Positions 44,591-55,739 of a DNA stretch of 64,000 nucleotides are shown here, in pieces. This stretch comes from Phragmites australis. Lineage: Eukaryota > Streptophyta > Magnoliopsida > Poales > Poaceae. The position numbers were made by a program, and so were the translations under genes. Each line of letters starts with the position of its first letter. The stretch's first letter is position 1. The stretch lies in assembly GCF_958298935.1 (NCBI RefSeq), contig NC_084940.1:6788001-6852000 (forward strand), given 5' to 3'. The notes beneath the pieces were generated by a model, which was not told where the DNA came from, made no database searches, and saw nothing but the letters and a program-made list of their open reading frames with translations.

Positions 44591-47500
44591 TATTCTAAGG
44601 ATTTTTAAGGACTTGACCATCTTCCATAGTTAAACTATACAACCTTGGTCGATTGGATTCAACCACCCTATAGGGACCTTCCCACTTCGGAGATAGTTTG
44701 TTGCTATTTTTTGGCTTTGTATGAGTCGTAAAACTAGATCTCTAGGTTCGAAAGATCTTTTGTGAATGTTCTGGTCATGGTAACATTAAAGAGCTTATTG
44801 GTATTGAGCTGATCCTATCAACACTTGTTTCTTTTTTTCCTTGAGAACATTAAGGTCATCCTGTCCTCTTAGGATTTCATCCTTATCGTCGTATAGTTCG
44901 ACTCATGGAGATTTGACTTAGTTCATAGGGTAACATTGCTTCGGCCTCATAGACTAGGAAGAAAGATGTGCCCTGTTAGACATCATTCGAAGTGCCTATA
45001 GTATGTTAGGAAACTCAGAAGCCCAGGCTTTAGCGTAAGCGGATAAGCGGTTGAAGATGTAGGTTTTGATTCCCTAAAGTACTAGGCCATTTGCCCGCTC
45101 GACCTATCCGTTGCTTTGTGGGTGTGCCACAGATGCAAAGAAAACTGTAATATCTAGTTCCTAATAATAATCGATGAATGTTGTGCTGGAGAACTGAGTA
45201 CCATTGTCGATGATGATCCTACTCGAAACACTGAATCTTGTCATGATGCTTTTCATGATGAATTTCTTAGCACCATCGACATGATTTTTTCGACTGGCTC
45301 GGCTTCAATCCACTTGGTGAAGGTGTCAATTGCAATGAATAGTAACTTAAAGCCCCCGGGTGCTACCGGGAAGGGCCCAAGAATATCCAGCCCCCAAGTC
45401 ACGAATGTCCACGACAAAAGGATCGTCTGTAAGGCTTGAACTGGTTGATGTACTCTTCTACTATGGAATTGACATTTTGTATTTTTTTTCCGAACTTGCT
45501 TGCATCATGGAGAGCTGTAGGCCAATAGAAACCTTGTTTGAATGCCTTTCCAACCAGGGTTCAGAAGGAAGCATGAGCTCCACACACCTCTCTATGAATT
45601 TCTTCGAGTATCTCTACCCTGCTTGTGAGAGATGCATTTTATGAGTACTCTGTGAGCACCTTTTCGATAAAGAACGCCATCCACCAATGTATACTTCTTA
45701 GATCAATAGGAAATTTGCTCGATCAGTGCATCATCCTCAGGCACAAATTGATCTTGAAGGTACATGCGAATTGCAGTCATCCATGAAACTTCACTTTCGA
45801 GCTGAGTCATGAGTTCCCTCACGATTCCTTTTGGGGCGTCAATCCCTGGTGAGCCCCCGAGCTAGTTATAGATCTCATAGACCACCACTCCTTCGGCAGC
45901 ATCCTCTAATAATTTCACATATGGCTTTGAGAGTTTCTCTATGAAAATCCTAGTTGTCCTAGAGACCGTGAAGATGTCGTGCGGGTAAGACTATCGGTGA
46001 GTTTGTTATCCTTCCTTAAGATATATTTGACCTTGATTTTGATGAATTTCTTTTCTAGCTTTATCACCTCTGCGAGGTAGTCTGTCATGGTCTTATCCGA
46101 GATTTAATATTCCTTGCTAACTTGCTTCACCACCAACTATGAATCCTCTTTCACAAGCAGGAATGCCAAGAGAAGAAGCTACTCAGAGTCCAGCGAGCAA
46201 ACCCTCATATTTGGCTACATTATTCGTGGCCAAAAAATCAATCTGCAAAGAGTATTGCAGGCTTTCTCCTCTTGGAGATATCAAAATAATCCCAGCCTCT
46301 ACGCTTTGAAGCGTGAGGGATCCATCGAAGAATAAAGTTCGTACATCCAAGAGGTTGTCGTGATCATCCTGGGGTTGATCTGGTTCTGTCCATTTAGCCA
46401 CGAAATAAGCAAGTTCTTGTGACTTGATTGCTATTTGAGGTATGAAATGGACATCAAATTCTCTGAGTTCAACTATCCACTTGGCAATTCAGCCGATTGC
46501 ACCTCTGTTATGTAGGATCTCGTCCAGTGGGAATATTGATGTTATGGTGATCTTGTGAGCCTATAAGTAATGACGTAACTTACAAGAGGCCATCAATACC
46601 GCATATAACAACTTTTGCACATATGGATAGTGTTCTTTAGGATCATGGAACCCTTCACTGATGTAGTACACCAATCGTTAGTTTTTCTCTCATTTGTCTT
46701 GCGCTTCTCTTGCTACCACCAATACCCCACTTACAAAGATATCTGAGTAATTTCCCCGCGTTCACTCCAAATGCACACTTCTTCGGGTTCAGCGTGCCTT
46801 GATTCTTGCATAGGTTATTGAACATTTTTTGTAGGTCAGAGATGAGATCTTCCTTCTTCTTAGTTCTGACAACGAGATCATCAACATATACCTCTATATT
46901 CTGACTGATCTGATCATGGAGTGTTATTCGTATTCCTCATTTGTATGTGGCATCGGCATTCTTCAATCCGAAGGGCATTTTAACATAGCAATAAACCCTA
47001 AACAGAGTAATAAAGGTCTTCTCCTCATCCTCTAGATGCATGCTAATCTGGTGATAACAAGAATAGGCATCTAGAAGGCTTAGATAGTCGCAGTCAGAGC
47101 TAGAGTCAATTATCTGATCTATTCATGGTAGAGAAAAAATGTCCTTAGGGCAAGCTTTGTCGAGATCCGTGAAGTCGATACACATTCGTCATTTGTTGTT
47201 CGACTTTTCGACCATAACAAGGTTTGCAAGCCATTCGTGGTGATCCACCTCTCAAATAAAACCTGCGTTAGTGAGCCTTTTAATTTCCTCTTTAATGGTT
47301 TCTTTTTGATCGAGTGTGAATCGTCAGAGTTTCTATTTGACTAGCTTCACATCGGGCCGGATAGCTAGTTCATGCTCAATCACCTCTCTGGGGATCACAA
47401 GCATGTCTGACAGTTGCTAGGCGTACACGTAGGTGTTTGCCCGGAGGAAGGTGATGAGCGTGAGTTCCTATTTGGGATCTGGTTTGAAGCAGATCCAAAC

Positions 47501-47995
47501 GGTCTTGGATGGCTTTGTTAGATCCAAAGGAACTGTTTTGACTTCACCATGAGACTTTCACAACGTTCTTAGGCTTTGAGTTTTTCATCTCCTTGTTGGG
47601 TTGATGTTGCGTGGCCATGTCAAGACTCTGTTTGTCACAGTGTAAGCCTGCTTTCGTGCAGCCCTAGTTGATGATGCTCGGATCTCAGGATCCTCACGCA
47701 CTGATAAGCGTAATGCGTGGCCACCATGAATTTGACGAGAGTAGTTATTTTTAAGATGGCATTGTATGTGGTCTCGAAGTTGATCACAACAAATAGATTT
47801 TTTTGTTTAGAAGTAGTTTTGCTTCCTGAAGGTGATGAGTAGCGATATCTGGCCGATGGGAGTGGCGAGTTGATCAGCCAATTCATCAACTTGTCAATAT
47901 ATTCTTTAACTGCATTGGTTTGCCGGATATGAAATAGTTGGGCGTGATGGGTGACGGGACCGGCCGAAGGTGCATTTTCAACCCTGTAACATCAA
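44591..47995 (-). pseudogene. Tat-lineage gypsy pol, degenerate, minus strand
   Basis: Minus-strand order from the right: a protease-linked region (FVVINFETTYNAIL...KFMVATHYAY) at 47635-47889; RT (FTDLDKACPKD near 47170; MPFGLKNADATYK near 46960; YVDDLVVRT near 46880); RNase H (TLFFDGSLT, GIILISPRGESLQYSLQ, ATNNVAKYEGLLAGL) at 46183-46340; then integrase ending in LSPKWEGPYRVVESNRPRLYS near 44660-44720. Breaks occur throughout. It lies in opposite orientation to the LTR-gag-LTR repeats at 40136-43180, so either two elements are nested here or part was inverted. Confidence 0.8.
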
Positions 47996-47999
47996 ACTG

Positions 48000-48342
48000 T
48001 AGCCCCATGATGGTTGCTTTCCATTTATGGATCATGGGGACTCATGCCCCCGTTTATGGGCATGCCAAGCCTCCCCCAACAGGATAAAAGGGGGGTGCAC
48101 TTCGAAAAGAGGCAGACTTTTGAAGAGCAAGACAACTGATAGAGGTCAAGTTGAGACAGGGCAGCTCGAAGCTCTAGACTTAGACAAAAAACTTTGTAAC
48201 TCAGAGATCCAGAGAAGGGCATTTCAAGAGCATTAATAGCATATCATACACACATGAGTAGGGTATTACGCTCTGTGCGGCGCGAACCTGTCTAAAATTC
48301 CTTGAGCATTTACTCTCACTAGCCGACGATCATCCGTCCCGC
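48000..48342 (+). repeat. LTR fragment (gypsy type), plus orientation
   Basis: Has a TATA-like GGATAAAAGGGGGG (48080-48093) and a U5-like GGGTATTACGCTCTGTGCGG followed by GAACCTGTCTAAAATTCC (48255-48301). The latter also resembles 19920-19950. It ends at the start of the gypsy gag remnant (48343), marking the right edge of the nested material. Confidence 0.5.
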
Positions 48343-48816
48343 CTAGATCTCACATATTCGCATTGAATCCGCGTACGAGGTAGATCCAGAATCAGCCCTC
48401 CGGCCGAATCTCAAAGGGGCTCCCTCAGGATCCCCGCTTGCGGTGTTCACCCACCAACAGGTATCTTTGACCGAGAGATGCAAAAGGGTAGACACTGACC
48501 CAAACACATTCCCCCAGTGGTCTTGTTGCACGCGGTGCCCATGAGAGCCGATGGTTGGTTCTCCAACAGGTGAGCGCGCGGCAACCATCTCCAGATGAAG
48601 AAGGATTCCAAGCGACGCATTCGTCTGATCCATCACCATCCGATCCATGTGCTTGCGGAGCACTCCGATCTCGAGCCGCAGATTCTCCATGGCGGCGTCA
48701 ATTTGGGGCTTCCGCAGCTTGTCACCTAGTGAAGTCTCGATGCCGTCGAATCGTTGTTCGATAGCCTTGAATCGGTTGTGAAGTGCATCGAGGATGAACT
48801 TCATCTGCGGGTCCAT
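48343..48816 (-). pseudogene. N-terminal gag of the minus-strand gypsy element
   Basis: Starts MDPQMKFILDALHNRFKAIEQ. It has a coiled-coil segment (residues about 5-65, including IETSLGDKLRKPQIDAAMENL) typical of chromovirus gag N-termini. It is placed about 80 bases after the 5' LTR and primer site. The C-terminal half looks frameshifted, and the reading ends where the 48000-48342 LTR fragment begins. Confidence 0.7.
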
Positions 48817-48878
48817 GGCGTCGAGTGACTTCTGGTAGCGAGTGAAATGGTGGTGAGAATCCAGAGTGGTGAGAACGA

Positions 48879-48893
48879 GGTCTCTGATACTAG
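48879..48893 (-). other. Primer-binding site of the minus-strand gypsy element
   Basis: Minus-strand TAGTATCAGAGACC follows the 5' LTR and resembles the Met-initiator site TGGTATCAGAGCC. Confidence 0.65.
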
Positions 48894-48895
48894 GT

Positions 48896-49215
48896 TATTA
48901 GGGTACAAATGTGGGTACACGTAGGGTAATTGGGGAGTAGTTTGGGGGAAGAACTGAGGAAGATGATGAACATATTGGGGTTCAAAGTTTAGCAATTCAA
49001 AAGGGGTAACGGAGATACATTGCTATGCTACTTCTCCTCTCATCTCTGTCTTGCTCTCTCATATATATACACTGACTTCGGCCTCAACTCAGGAACAAAC
49101 CAACTGGGACCAGACATATTTGAATTGGGCTTGCACTGTATGTTGGACCTTCTGGGCTTATTAGCTGGTAGCTTATTATTCCTTGTGCCGGCGCCATCGG
49201 TCATCAGCGCTAACA
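48896..49215 (-). repeat. 5' LTR of the minus-strand gypsy element
   Basis: Partner of 36314-36636. The inner end has decayed (plus-strand TATTAGGG for TGTTAGGG); the outer end keeps GCTAACA. Confidence 0.85.
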
Positions 49216-49672
49216 CTAGGTTCATGTGCCATGGTGTGATCGATACGTACCTTTTTAGGTGGGAAATCCCCAGGCTACAAGCCTACAACCTTAAGCATAG
49301 CCGTGTCCTTGTTTGCTCCTGATCCTTTCTCATCTAGTGGCGTTAGTTAAAGAAGCAAGGAAGGTTCGTAACTTCTCTTTGGTGCTGGGCAGGGCGGCAT
49401 CACGAAATGAAGAGAAATCCCATATTTTACATTGCAATCTCCCCTTTTTTTGAACAACACAGAATCAGCAAGAGTGCGGCACAGAGCCAGTAATACGATT
49501 TGACATCGCATACGGCCAACTGTTAGGTGGCCATGAGACATCACACCTACAGTTACAGACAGGCAAGACGCAAAACCATCAAGAGCATCACGTACGCCGC
49601 GTCATTCGGAGTGCCGCTAAAATTAGCAAGTGTTTGTTTACAACGTTGATCCGGCACCAACCGAATCATCGA

Positions 49673-50077
49673 TCACCTGCTCACGAGGGGAAACCATTTC
49701 TCCCGGAAGTTGGACTGGTAGGAGACCATGACGAGGAGCAGCAGGAGCAGGAGCCCGACGCCCCACGGCGATCCGCCGGCGCGGTGGATGGAGTCCCGCT
49801 CGGGCATGGGCAGCGCCAGCATACTCTCCACGTGCCGCCGCGCTCCGCCCTCCTCCCCCGCGCCCGACAGCAGCCGCACGGCCAGCAACAGGGCGAACGG
49901 CGACGCCATGAGCAGGATGCGCGCCTGGTACACGAACGACTCCGCCGCCGACTCGTAGCTCGTGTACCACGAGAAGCCCAGGAAGAGGAGCAGCACCAGC
50001 AGGAAGAAGCACAGGTGCACCGGCACCTCCAGCGCCGCAGATGCCGCCGAGCCGCCGCCACCGTACGAGTTCCCCAT
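49673..50077 (-). CDS. Small plant membrane protein, 134 aa, three predicted transmembrane helices
   Basis: An intact single-exon frame from ATG (50077) to TGA. A Gly/Ser-rich N-terminus is followed by hydrophobic segments at about 19-37 (VPVHLCFFLLVLLLFLGF), 53-71 (ILLMASPFALLLAVRLL) and 107-119 (VGLLLLLLLVMVS). Between the last two is a conserved-looking loop with LPMPERDSIHRAGGSPWG (90-107), and the C-terminus is YQSNFREKWFPL. I recognise this as a plant-specific family of small uncharacterised transmembrane proteins in which the PERDSIHRAGGSPWG loop and FRE.WFPL end are kept. Function is not established. The region is very GC-rich, producing long shadow frames on both strands; this frame is chosen for its membrane pattern and conserved motifs. 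Confidence 0.85.
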   Translation of the reverse strand: MGNSYGGGGSAASAALEVPVHLCFFLLVLLLFLGFSWYTSYESAAESFVYQARILLMASPFALLLAVRLLSGAGEEGGARRHVESMLALPMPERDSIHRAGGSPWGVGLLLLLLLVMVSYQSNFREKWFPLVSR

Positions 50078-50197
50078 CGATCAATAGGTGGCTCTAACTA
50101 GTGCCTCTTGGAAGGATTTTTCTGGTGATTAGCGGGTGGTTTCTTGGATGGAAGCTTTGTGGGAATGCGATGGAGGCCGGAGGACTCAGGTCAGCTG

Positions 50198-50206
50198 ATT
50201 TATAGA
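50198..50206 (-). promoter_or_regulatory. Candidate TATA box for the small membrane protein gene
   Basis: Minus-strand CTATAAATC lies about 120 bases upstream of the ATG at 50077, inside an otherwise GC-rich region. Confidence 0.55.
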
Positions 50207-50589
50207 CGGTCTGCGTGGCACGTCGCTCCATGCCACCAGCCGCGCGTGACCGGCCACACATGGCGAGCTCGAGCGCGGGCCACCAGGCACGGCACGCGAG
50301 AGGAGCGGCAACGGCGGCTGGCGGCACGCACGCACGGAGCGCCCGAGGTCGCGTGCGCGTCGATGCTAAGCAAAGCGCGCTCGCCCGCGCGGCGGGGCCC
50401 GCCCGTCATTGAGAAGGCGGGATGCGGGGATGGCGTGGGCTGTTGCCGTTGCCGCGCTGGCCGTTGCCTGCAGCTGCCGACCTGCCGTCTTGGTCAGGCA
50501 ACCGGATCTGTACTTTTCCTTGGGTCGGTGTTCCCTTCAGCGCAAGCATGATCTGCAGCTCCTGCGTGGTTACAGATTAAAAAGATGTG

Positions 50590-50905
50590 CGTAACTGGAG
50601 CCAACGCGGCAAGAATGTATCTTAGCGGTTTAGTTTGAAGTTTAATTAACAAAGTGTTATGGCAGAAGATAACAGTGATATTTTACAGAGGCCAGAGGGT
50701 AGGGACACAAGGCTCTCTCATGGACATGCAAGGGCGGATCCTTGAGGAAGCCCTCCAGCCTCCTCCCTTCACAGCCAATGAAATCCCCTGAACCATTTTT
50801 GTTATGGACGAGAGAGAAGAAAAGAGAGAAAAAGAGGACAGGAAAAGAAGAAGAGAGGGAAAAAGGTAGAGGAGCCCTTGCTTGGTTACTCTGCATCTGT
50901 CAGAC
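50590..50905. other. Spacer, no gene recognised
   Basis: Contains a purine-rich stretch (50805-50870, GAGAGAAGAAAAGAGAG-like) that makes Ser/Phe-rich shadow frames on the minus strand. Nothing else is supported. Confidence 0.4.
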
Positions 50906-50914
50906 ATAGGAGAT

Positions 50915-51555
50915 TAGGGCACATTTGGTTTGCTGCACTAGCGCCGGTCTGGCTCCACGCATGCAGGCCCGACGCACTCTTTGGTTGCCTACGCGTGTGG
51001 GCTAGCCAGGTCCTGCTCGTGCAAAACCATTGTGCCAGTCAAGCTCGTGGGCCTGCCTCGTTCGGTGTAGCATGTACGCGTATATTTTTTCATTTAACTC
51101 TTAATTTTATTTAAAGGTACAAGAGTAGTCCAAATTTTTAAATGTTTTCATGAGCAAATTAGATGTCACTAGCAACTCATTTTAATTAGTTTGATTTAAA
51201 AAACCTAAGCCAATATTTAACTAAAATTCTCCAAAAAACTACTTTTATAATTCTAGCAATTTTTGATACTCAAATAAATTCTCAAAAATTAAAAAAATCA
51301 CTAATATTCTTATCATGTGATTTACTAATTTATAAAAATATTTCCAACTCTATGTTATTTGGTAAAAAAGTGAATTATTTTGTAATGCAGCATATACTTA
51401 TGCAGACAACCAAATATAATCTCTTCTCAGTCAGACTGATCACGTACAACCAATTAAATAAACTCTACTATATTTTTCAAATCTAAAACTCAACCTAGCT
51501 CATCAGATATGGACCAGGCTAAACCATTATGGCAACCAAATGGATGGACCTTTAG
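50915..51555. mobile_element. Candidate non-autonomous TIR element (TTTGGTTG family)
   Basis: The left end GGGCACATTTGGTTTGC and the reverse complement of the right end (CCATTTGGTTGCC, about 51535-51548) share a CATTTGGTT terminus. Internal sequence at about 51405-51445 (AACCAAATATAATCTCTTC, TCAGTCAGACTGA) in reverse complement matches CAGTCTGGCTGAGAAGAG at about 27818, linking it to the 27.7-kb element. It is AT-rich and non-coding. Exact ends and target duplication are not resolved. Confidence 0.35.
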
Positions 51556-52124
51556 TGTACTGGTCTGTCTTCCCTGGGTGCTCACGTGACATGCCATCTC
51601 ATTGGCTTATCTTCTTTTAGCAGATCTGATCGAATCACCGTCTTTTCTTTTCTTGTTTTCTTTGTTAAAAAGAGAATAGGAAAAATAAATTAGGCCCACA
51701 TATATGTTTAGGAGAAAAAGAGAGAGGGCCCATATAGCTTACCTGCTACGGTCCTGTATCACGAAGCGAATATAGTGGGCCACACCGTAGATTTTGTTCT
51801 CACGTTTCAGATGGTCCAGGCCCGCCACCTGCTCCAATTCGGCCTAGCTTAATCGCACAAGCTTGCCTACTTCACCTCACCCGTCATCTTTTGCAACCAG
51901 GTTATGCTCTGTCATTAACCGGACGATTTGCCTAGTTACCACTATTTATATTGATGTTTTGATAAAATATCATATCTCTCTTACTAAGATATGAATCGTT
52001 TGTATCAATAACAGGTAGATTAGGATGACAAATCTTCCAAACACAACTAAATTAGTAGCCTACAATCAATTTTTCACACCGGATATGAAGAGTAAACCTG
52101 CCTAAGGGAATTGAACAGGGGCAG

Positions 52125-52136
52125 GCTATGCAGTAG
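52125..52136 (+). repeat. Flanking 12-bp direct repeat (left), GCTATGCAGTAG
   Basis: The same 12 bases recur at 57282-57293, just beyond the right terminal inverted repeat of the Mutator-like element. It is a candidate target duplication, although about 90 extra bases separate the left copy from the left inverted repeat. Confidence 0.4.
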
Positions 52137-52227
52137 AATGCATGCCACACTGCCAGTGCGCCATGGAAATGAAGAGTGCAGACCGACCGGCTGGTCGAGA
52201 ATGATGCAGGCACAGGCCGCGCCCACG

Positions 52228-52300
52228 TTTTTTTTAATATTACTTTTTATGGATATTATAGAAAATGAAGAAATTTTAAAAATATTGCCTATTCATCAAC
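52228..52300 (+). repeat. Left terminal inverted repeat of the Mutator-like element
   Basis: TTAATATTACTTTTT, GGATATTATAGAAA, ATGAA.AA and AAAAATATT blocks occur in the same order in the reverse complement of 57195-57269. Confidence 0.75.
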
Positions 52301-52512
52301 GGTTTGATGAAAATAAAATTTTTCCCTACCGTATGGCAAAAACTCTAGTTTCGCTAAACCATATGACGAAAATAGGTGACGTGTCCCCGGCGGCAGGTCA
52401 CGAGTCTGTGGCGGCAGTTTCGAGGTTATTTACATCAAACCATTCGGCGAAAACTTGTTTTCGCCAAACCGTTGATGGAAAACTAGTTTTCGTCAAACGG
52501 TTGGCCGAAAAC
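52296..52512 (+). repeat. Subterminal array of GTTTTCGCCAAACGGTTG-like words
   Basis: At least five related words occur in both orientations: CAACGGTTTGATGAAAA (52298), TTTCGCTAAACC (52350), AACCATTCGGCGAAAAC (52438), TTTTCGCCAAACCGTTG (52459) and TTTTCGTCAAACGGTTGG (52486). One more is near the right end (TTTTCGCCCTACGGTTG, about 57171). Such arrays could be transposase binding sites. Confidence 0.6.
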
Positions 52513-52619
52513 TCCCTACCCTCATGAACCCATCTCCTATATCGGCCCCCGTGAACTCAATCTCATTTCGCTCGCCACAGGCGCGACCGCGTGAGCAGAG
52601 GAGGCAACGCCGGTTGAGA

Positions 52620-52740
52620 GAGGAGAAGAGAGTAGAGCAAAGAGGAAGAAGGAGGAGGGAGAAGAAGAAGAAGGAAGGAAGGAAGGAAGGAAGGAGAAAG
52701 GAGAACAAAGGAGGAGAAAGGAGGGAGAAGAAGAGTAAGG
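52620..52740 (+). repeat. Purine-rich tract (GAAG/GGAA)n
   Basis: About 120 bases of GA-rich sequence with GGAAGGAAGGAAGGAAGG near 52677. The open frames across it on both strands are compositional. Confidence 0.8.
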
Positions 52741-53559
52741 TAATTTTTTCTTTTTAATTTTGTTCTTAGAGATTAAAAATAATTTTTCTTTTGTAAATGT
52801 TGGTACAAATCTTTGTATTAGGTTATTTAGAGTATTAGGTTAAGAAAATAAAATTTATGTGCGTAGAAATATTAGAAATCAGTACTCTGTTTAAGATGAT
52901 ATATTTAGGATTATGTTATTAGATTGTAATAATATGTGCTTTACACTAAAATATGATATTTATTGGTTTATTTTGACGCATGGGTTAGTGGTTTTTAATA
53001 GACAATAATAAAACAAAGAGAGCATAAAAACCAATGCAGCACCAAAGTATTTCGCTTAAAGTTTTAAAATTCAATGATATTAATTAGTAAGTTCTTTAGA
53101 ATTAAATATATGCAATTTGTTGTTGCTTGTAATATGTTTATTTAATTATGTTATCTCCAATTTAGATTTAGTACTGTAATATTGGTTAGATTTTAAGCAA
53201 CAAAGACTTTAATAGTTCATATTTTAGGGAAAATAATTAATCATTGTGTTAGTTAGTTTTAAGTTAGTCGCATTGTATGAATGCAATATAAGTTGATAAT
53301 TTAATTGATATATTTTTTAATTACAGTTATATCAAATTCTATAAATCTTAGAGTGTTCTATGAAAATGGTTAAATTCGTAACTGTCCATATGGTGTTGAT
53401 TTGAGTAATTTTTCATTTATCGTCCTTGAGCACCCAAACCCTGAGGGTACAAGAATGAAAGAAATGAAAATGTGGTTCACCCAATATTTTCAACTTGACC
53501 CCATGATTTATTCTATTACGATGCAATGCATGTGGACTCTTATGTTAAATCTAGTTTTT

Positions 53560-54860
53560 TAGGAGTTAAAGCCGGTGTATCTAACGGACAAGTGGTTGAA
53601 ATGGTTGGAGTGGTGCAGGCGGCGTCGGGCTGAGTTCAATATCCTGGTGCAACCGTATCCAAGAGAAGCATATGACAGTAACAGTGCAACAACACTAGTA
53701 GAAGAGAGGATGCACGAGGGTGCGCAGTATCGACGGAGGAAATTGAACAAAGGCAGACGACTGAGACTAAGGTTGTTGTGCATAGGTAGGTGGCAGAGGT
53801 TGAGGAGGGCAAGCTGATGCAGAGGAGGAAATTGAAGAAATTATTGTTGAGCTCGAGAACATGGACCATAACGCAGTTCATGAGGAAGAAGCTTTATTGG
53901 AATCTGTGAATATAGACGATGATGATGGTGATGATGAGGATGATGAAGATGATGAGTGCTTTAATATTATCATCCTAGAAGAATGGAACGTTCGTGACAA
54001 AGCGAGGATGCAAGTTATGGAGAATCATGACTCCCCTAGGGAATATGATTCAATTATGGTTTACCTAAATCAGGTGTTTCTCTATCGTCTGAAATGAAGG
54101 ATGCAGTAGCACAGTGAGCAGTGACATCACATGGAGAGGTATTTGTTGTTCTATCAAGTCCAGAAACGTACACTGTTAAGTGCATAACTCCAGGATGCAG
54201 CTTTTATGTTCATGCATACAAGCCGAAGCATTCGATCCATTGGGTTGCCTCTAGAGTGGTTCAGCATAATTGTATACTGAACAATATTGGTTGGAAGCAC
54301 TACAACATCACTGCTGCAATAGTTGCAAATGAATTGCTCGTTGAGATTATTCAGAAGCAAGACATGAAATGCTCGTTCATCTAATGAGCAATATTACGAC
54401 AATTTAAATATGATATTACTTATCAAAAGATTTAGCGTGCAAAGCAGAAAGCCTTGGAGAAGTGGTGGGCTACATATGGGGCTTCTTATTGCAACCTACC
54501 CCGTGTGCTTCAAATTCTGAATGACAGAAACCCCGACACATACACTGCTTTCAAGCACACTAGACTTGATGAAAACCAGCCTAGAATTTTCCGATGTGCT
54601 TTTTTTTCTTCTTTAGGTCAATGTATTCAGTCCTTCCAACATCGACATCCTTTGCTTTGCTGGATGGTACATTCTTCACTGGGAGGTACAAAGGACAGAT
54701 TCTCACTGCAATTGGCGTTGGTGTTGATGCCCAAGAAGCAGTGGTTGGAGCAGTTCAGTGTTAGCAATATTTTTTGTTGCTTCTTTAGTTTCATACTGCA
54801 TGTGCTTTGTCCATTTATTATCGGTACTAACAATCAATCGAATTATGCAGGTGGATAGGA
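53560..54860 (+). pseudogene. MULE transposase, N-terminal and DNA-binding parts, degenerate
   Basis: An N-terminal domain like those of plant MULE proteins (VYLTDKWLKWLEWCRRR, 53575) is followed by an acidic segment (53900-53960). Next is a MuDR-type Zn-binding region (SPETYTVKCITPGCSFYVHA and VVQHNCILNNIGWKHYNIT, 54170-54320). The start of the transposase core reads EKWWATYGASYCNLPRVLQI and continues through QCIQSFQHRHPLLCW (54455-54670). Most of the DDE catalytic core is missing and the frame is broken repeatedly, for example at 54382 and 54435. It belongs to the Mutator superfamily. Confidence 0.75.
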
Positions 54861-55015
54861 TGGCCAAGGATCCAATTGAGTACCAGCTTGCTCGACACCT
54901 AGAGGCTTACCTGTTGTGGTTGTTCGGTTGTGTGATGTTCACCTCCACCCACGGCAACACTATGGATGCACGTTGGATAATCTATGCCCGAACTATTGTC
55001 GACGTTCCAGTGTAA
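54858..55015 (+). pseudogene. Plant mobile domain-like fragment
   Basis: The frame starting MAKDPIEYQLARHLEAYLLWLFG continues CVMFTSTHGNTMDARWIIYAR (both in part). The LEAYLLWLFGxVMF pattern followed by a THG/TxDARWI segment resembles the plant mobile domain (PMD, aminotransferase-like) known from Ty3/gypsy and Mutator elements and from MAIN-like host genes. About 50 residues remain. It directly follows the transposase fragment. Confidence 0.5.
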
Positions 55016-55204
55016 GCATGTAGATGAAAGCATGCTAGAGGTAGGGCCTAGGATAGGGGTCGGGAGTAGTCTGTGTTGCTTTCATGCTTAATAAATATAA
55101 TTTGTTTACCTTTCCATTTGTAACTGCTAGTTTAGGGAGTAGTTCATTTACTACAATGATACTACCTTATGATACTAATATCTTATTCTACTATGTTACT
55201 AGTG

Positions 55205-55663
55205 GTATTTCAGATTGATGAAACTGGACAACACGCTAGTGGCTTTTCAGATTGACGAAACCACCTTTTATGAGCGAAGTGACCGCATAATGCCACCTTT
55301 TATGAGCGATGTGGCCACACGCTACCAACTACTCAGCGTCCACTAACCCCTCACTATAGGAAGGCATCCAATGCATTCACTATATGCTTCAATACATACA
55401 GACCGAGTATCTAATGCCCTTTGTCAATATAAGGCACCTCCATCTCGACCATTAGAACACAACAAACACTCAATATGGTAGAAAGAGGTAGATAGAGAAA
55501 GGCCATACAAGTATTTAAAGGTCCTCCACCAAACAATCCAAGCAGGGATGCGCTCGCTAACCGCTTACCGCTTACCTATAGCTTGGATTCATCCTAACTC
55601 CACATGGTAAAATGATGAGGAAACACGCGTCCATGACCTTATCTCTTCTTCTGTAGCACCGCA

Positions 55664-55739
<76 letters not shown>

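Larger units (their letters stand above)
36314..49215 (-). mobile_element. Ty3/gypsy chromovirus-type element on the minus strand, expanded by nested insertions to 12.9 kb
   Basis: LTRs at 36314-36636 (3' LTR) and 48896-49215 (5' LTR) share GGTTTAGCAATT, GGAGATACATTG and TTGGACCTTCTGGGCTT blocks. Flanks CAAGG (36309-36313) and CTAGG (49216-49220) are a likely 5-bp target duplication with one change. On the minus strand a Met-type primer site (TAGTATCAGAGACC) follows the 5' LTR, and AAGGGGGAGGGAA precedes the 3' LTR. Gag lies next to the 5' LTR (48343-48816). RNase H, integrase and chromodomain pieces lie at 36640-40130. The centre is replaced or interrupted by other elements. All frames are broken. 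Confidence 0.85.

Noticed and set aside
52493..52757. Arg/Glu/Lys-rich plus frame and Ser/Phe/Leu-rich minus frame
   Set aside because: Both arise from the GA-rich leader tract of the Mutator-like element.
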